A stretch of DNA of 64,000 nucleotides from Pardosa pseudoannulata (Eukaryota; Arthropoda; Arachnida; Araneae; Lycosidae). This document shows positions 63,747 to 64,000 of this stretch, in pieces (the stretch's first letter is position 1; each line of letters starts with the position of its first letter). The stretch is from the NCBI GenBank assembly GCA_032207245.1, contig CM063498.1, positions 94,216,301 to 94,280,300 on the forward strand. Reading direction: 5' to 3'. The position numbers and the translations under genes were made by a program. The notes under the pieces are model-generated. The model saw nothing but the letters and a program-made list of their open reading frames with translations. It did not search any database and was not told the origin of the DNA.

Positions 63747-64000
63747 CACTCTCTGCCAATAAGTATTTGGACACCTATGCAAATAACGATATCTGCAGTC
63801 CTGAAGTACGTCACGGCCTCCAGCGGTATACATCGTGTAGGAAACAGCATCGCCATTAGTCGAATGCAAGATGTCGCGAAGTTCGGAGCTCTCTGATTTC
63901 GAGAAAGGTATAATTATCGGGTTTCACAAATGTGGCCGATCCTTAAGGGACATATCTAGCAATCTGAAGTACCCAAAATCGACAGTGGTCTATGTGATTA
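63747..64000 (+). mobile_element. 5' end of a Tc1/mariner element, cut by the window edge
   Basis: The inverted-repeat end CACTCTCTGCCAATAAGTAT follows a TA target (63745-63746) and is followed about 125 bp later by the transposase start. A different Tc1 family from the one at 22561 (GACTGACGAG end). The right end is outside the window. Confidence 0.85.
63871..64000 (+). CDS. Tc1-like transposase, N-terminal 43 codons (partial)
   Basis: From ATG at 63871 the frame reads MSRSSELSDFEKGIIIGFHK, then CGRSLRDISSNLKYPKSTVV, and is open to the end of the window. This is the first helix-turn-helix of the paired-like TIR-binding domain of Tc1 transposases (E-L-S-x-F-E-K-G-x-I-I-G-x-H...G-x-S-L-R-x-I-S...P-x-S-T-V). 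No stop or frameshift in the visible part, so this copy may be younger than the one at 22.7 kb. The catalytic DDE domain would lie to the right. Start chosen as the first ATG preceding the conserved helix; an upstream in-frame ATG at 63865 (after CGA) is not in this frame. Confidence 0.88.
   Translation, partial: MSRSSELSDFEKGIIIGFHKCGRSLRDISSNLKYPKSTVVYVI

Overview
The window is eukaryotic, AT-rich and gene-poor. I find no bacterial or phage gene organisation, no rRNA and no intact tRNA gene. Almost every long open frame is either a read-through of (TA)n microsatellite DNA (runs of Tyr-Ile) or transposon debris. The repeat content suggests an arthropod, most likely a spider or other arachnid: tRNA-derived SINEs with a (AACCAA)-type tail, Tc1/mariner, piggyBac and hAT DNA elements, a LINE with a (GAA)n tail, and a Helitron-like repeat. 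The taxon is inference from remembered repeat families, not from a search.

Layout. 2.6-7.1 kb: a degenerate 265-390 bp satellite with internal (TA)n tracts and one SINE insertion. 8.1-8.45 kb: a TTAA-flanked piggyBac-type MITE. 10.3-10.6 kb (minus): a possible true coding exon. 13.7-15.5 kb: GC-richer unrecognised DNA holding a DDE transposase scrap. 16.9-20.7 kb: four very long (TA)n arrays separated by two repeat families that recur at 57-59.7 kb. 22.5-24.3 kb: a decayed Tc1 element followed by a minus-strand RNase H remnant of a non-LTR retrotransposon. 26.5-27.2 kb (minus): a piggyBac N-terminal remnant whose TTAA lies inside a repeat that is also tandemly arrayed at 33.9-35.0 kb. 28.6, 32.2, 55.3 and 60.7 kb: SINE copies, two with clear target-site duplications. 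30.2-33.4 kb: more TA arrays.

35.2-40.5 kb holds the most interesting structure. It is seven tandem copies of a ~747 bp unit. Each copy carries what looks like a two-exon coding cassette: exon a about 214 bp, an intron of about 121 bp, and exon b of 125 bp. The splice-site dinucleotides and reading phases let cassettes join in frame (0-1-0, 113 codons). Copy 2 is fully open; the others carry stops or small indels. Copies 2-4 and 5-7 form a duplicated three-unit block.

43.5-45 kb: a hAT-type MITE and a 166 bp foldback element. 46.0-46.95 kb: three 309 bp tandem units. 49.5-50.1 kb: another TTAA-flanked element. 51.06-52.65 kb (minus): the 3' end of a LINE reverse-transcriptase ORF, interrupted exactly by an 875 bp hAT MITE with a perfect 8 bp target-site duplication. 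58.18-58.79 kb: a deleted piggyBac element keeping the C-terminal cysteine-rich finger. 63.75-64.0 kb: the 5' end of a Tc1 element, TIR and transposase N-terminus, running off the window.

I could not identify a conserved host gene by name. The two candidates for host coding sequence are the cassette array and the 10.3 kb exon; neither product was recognised.
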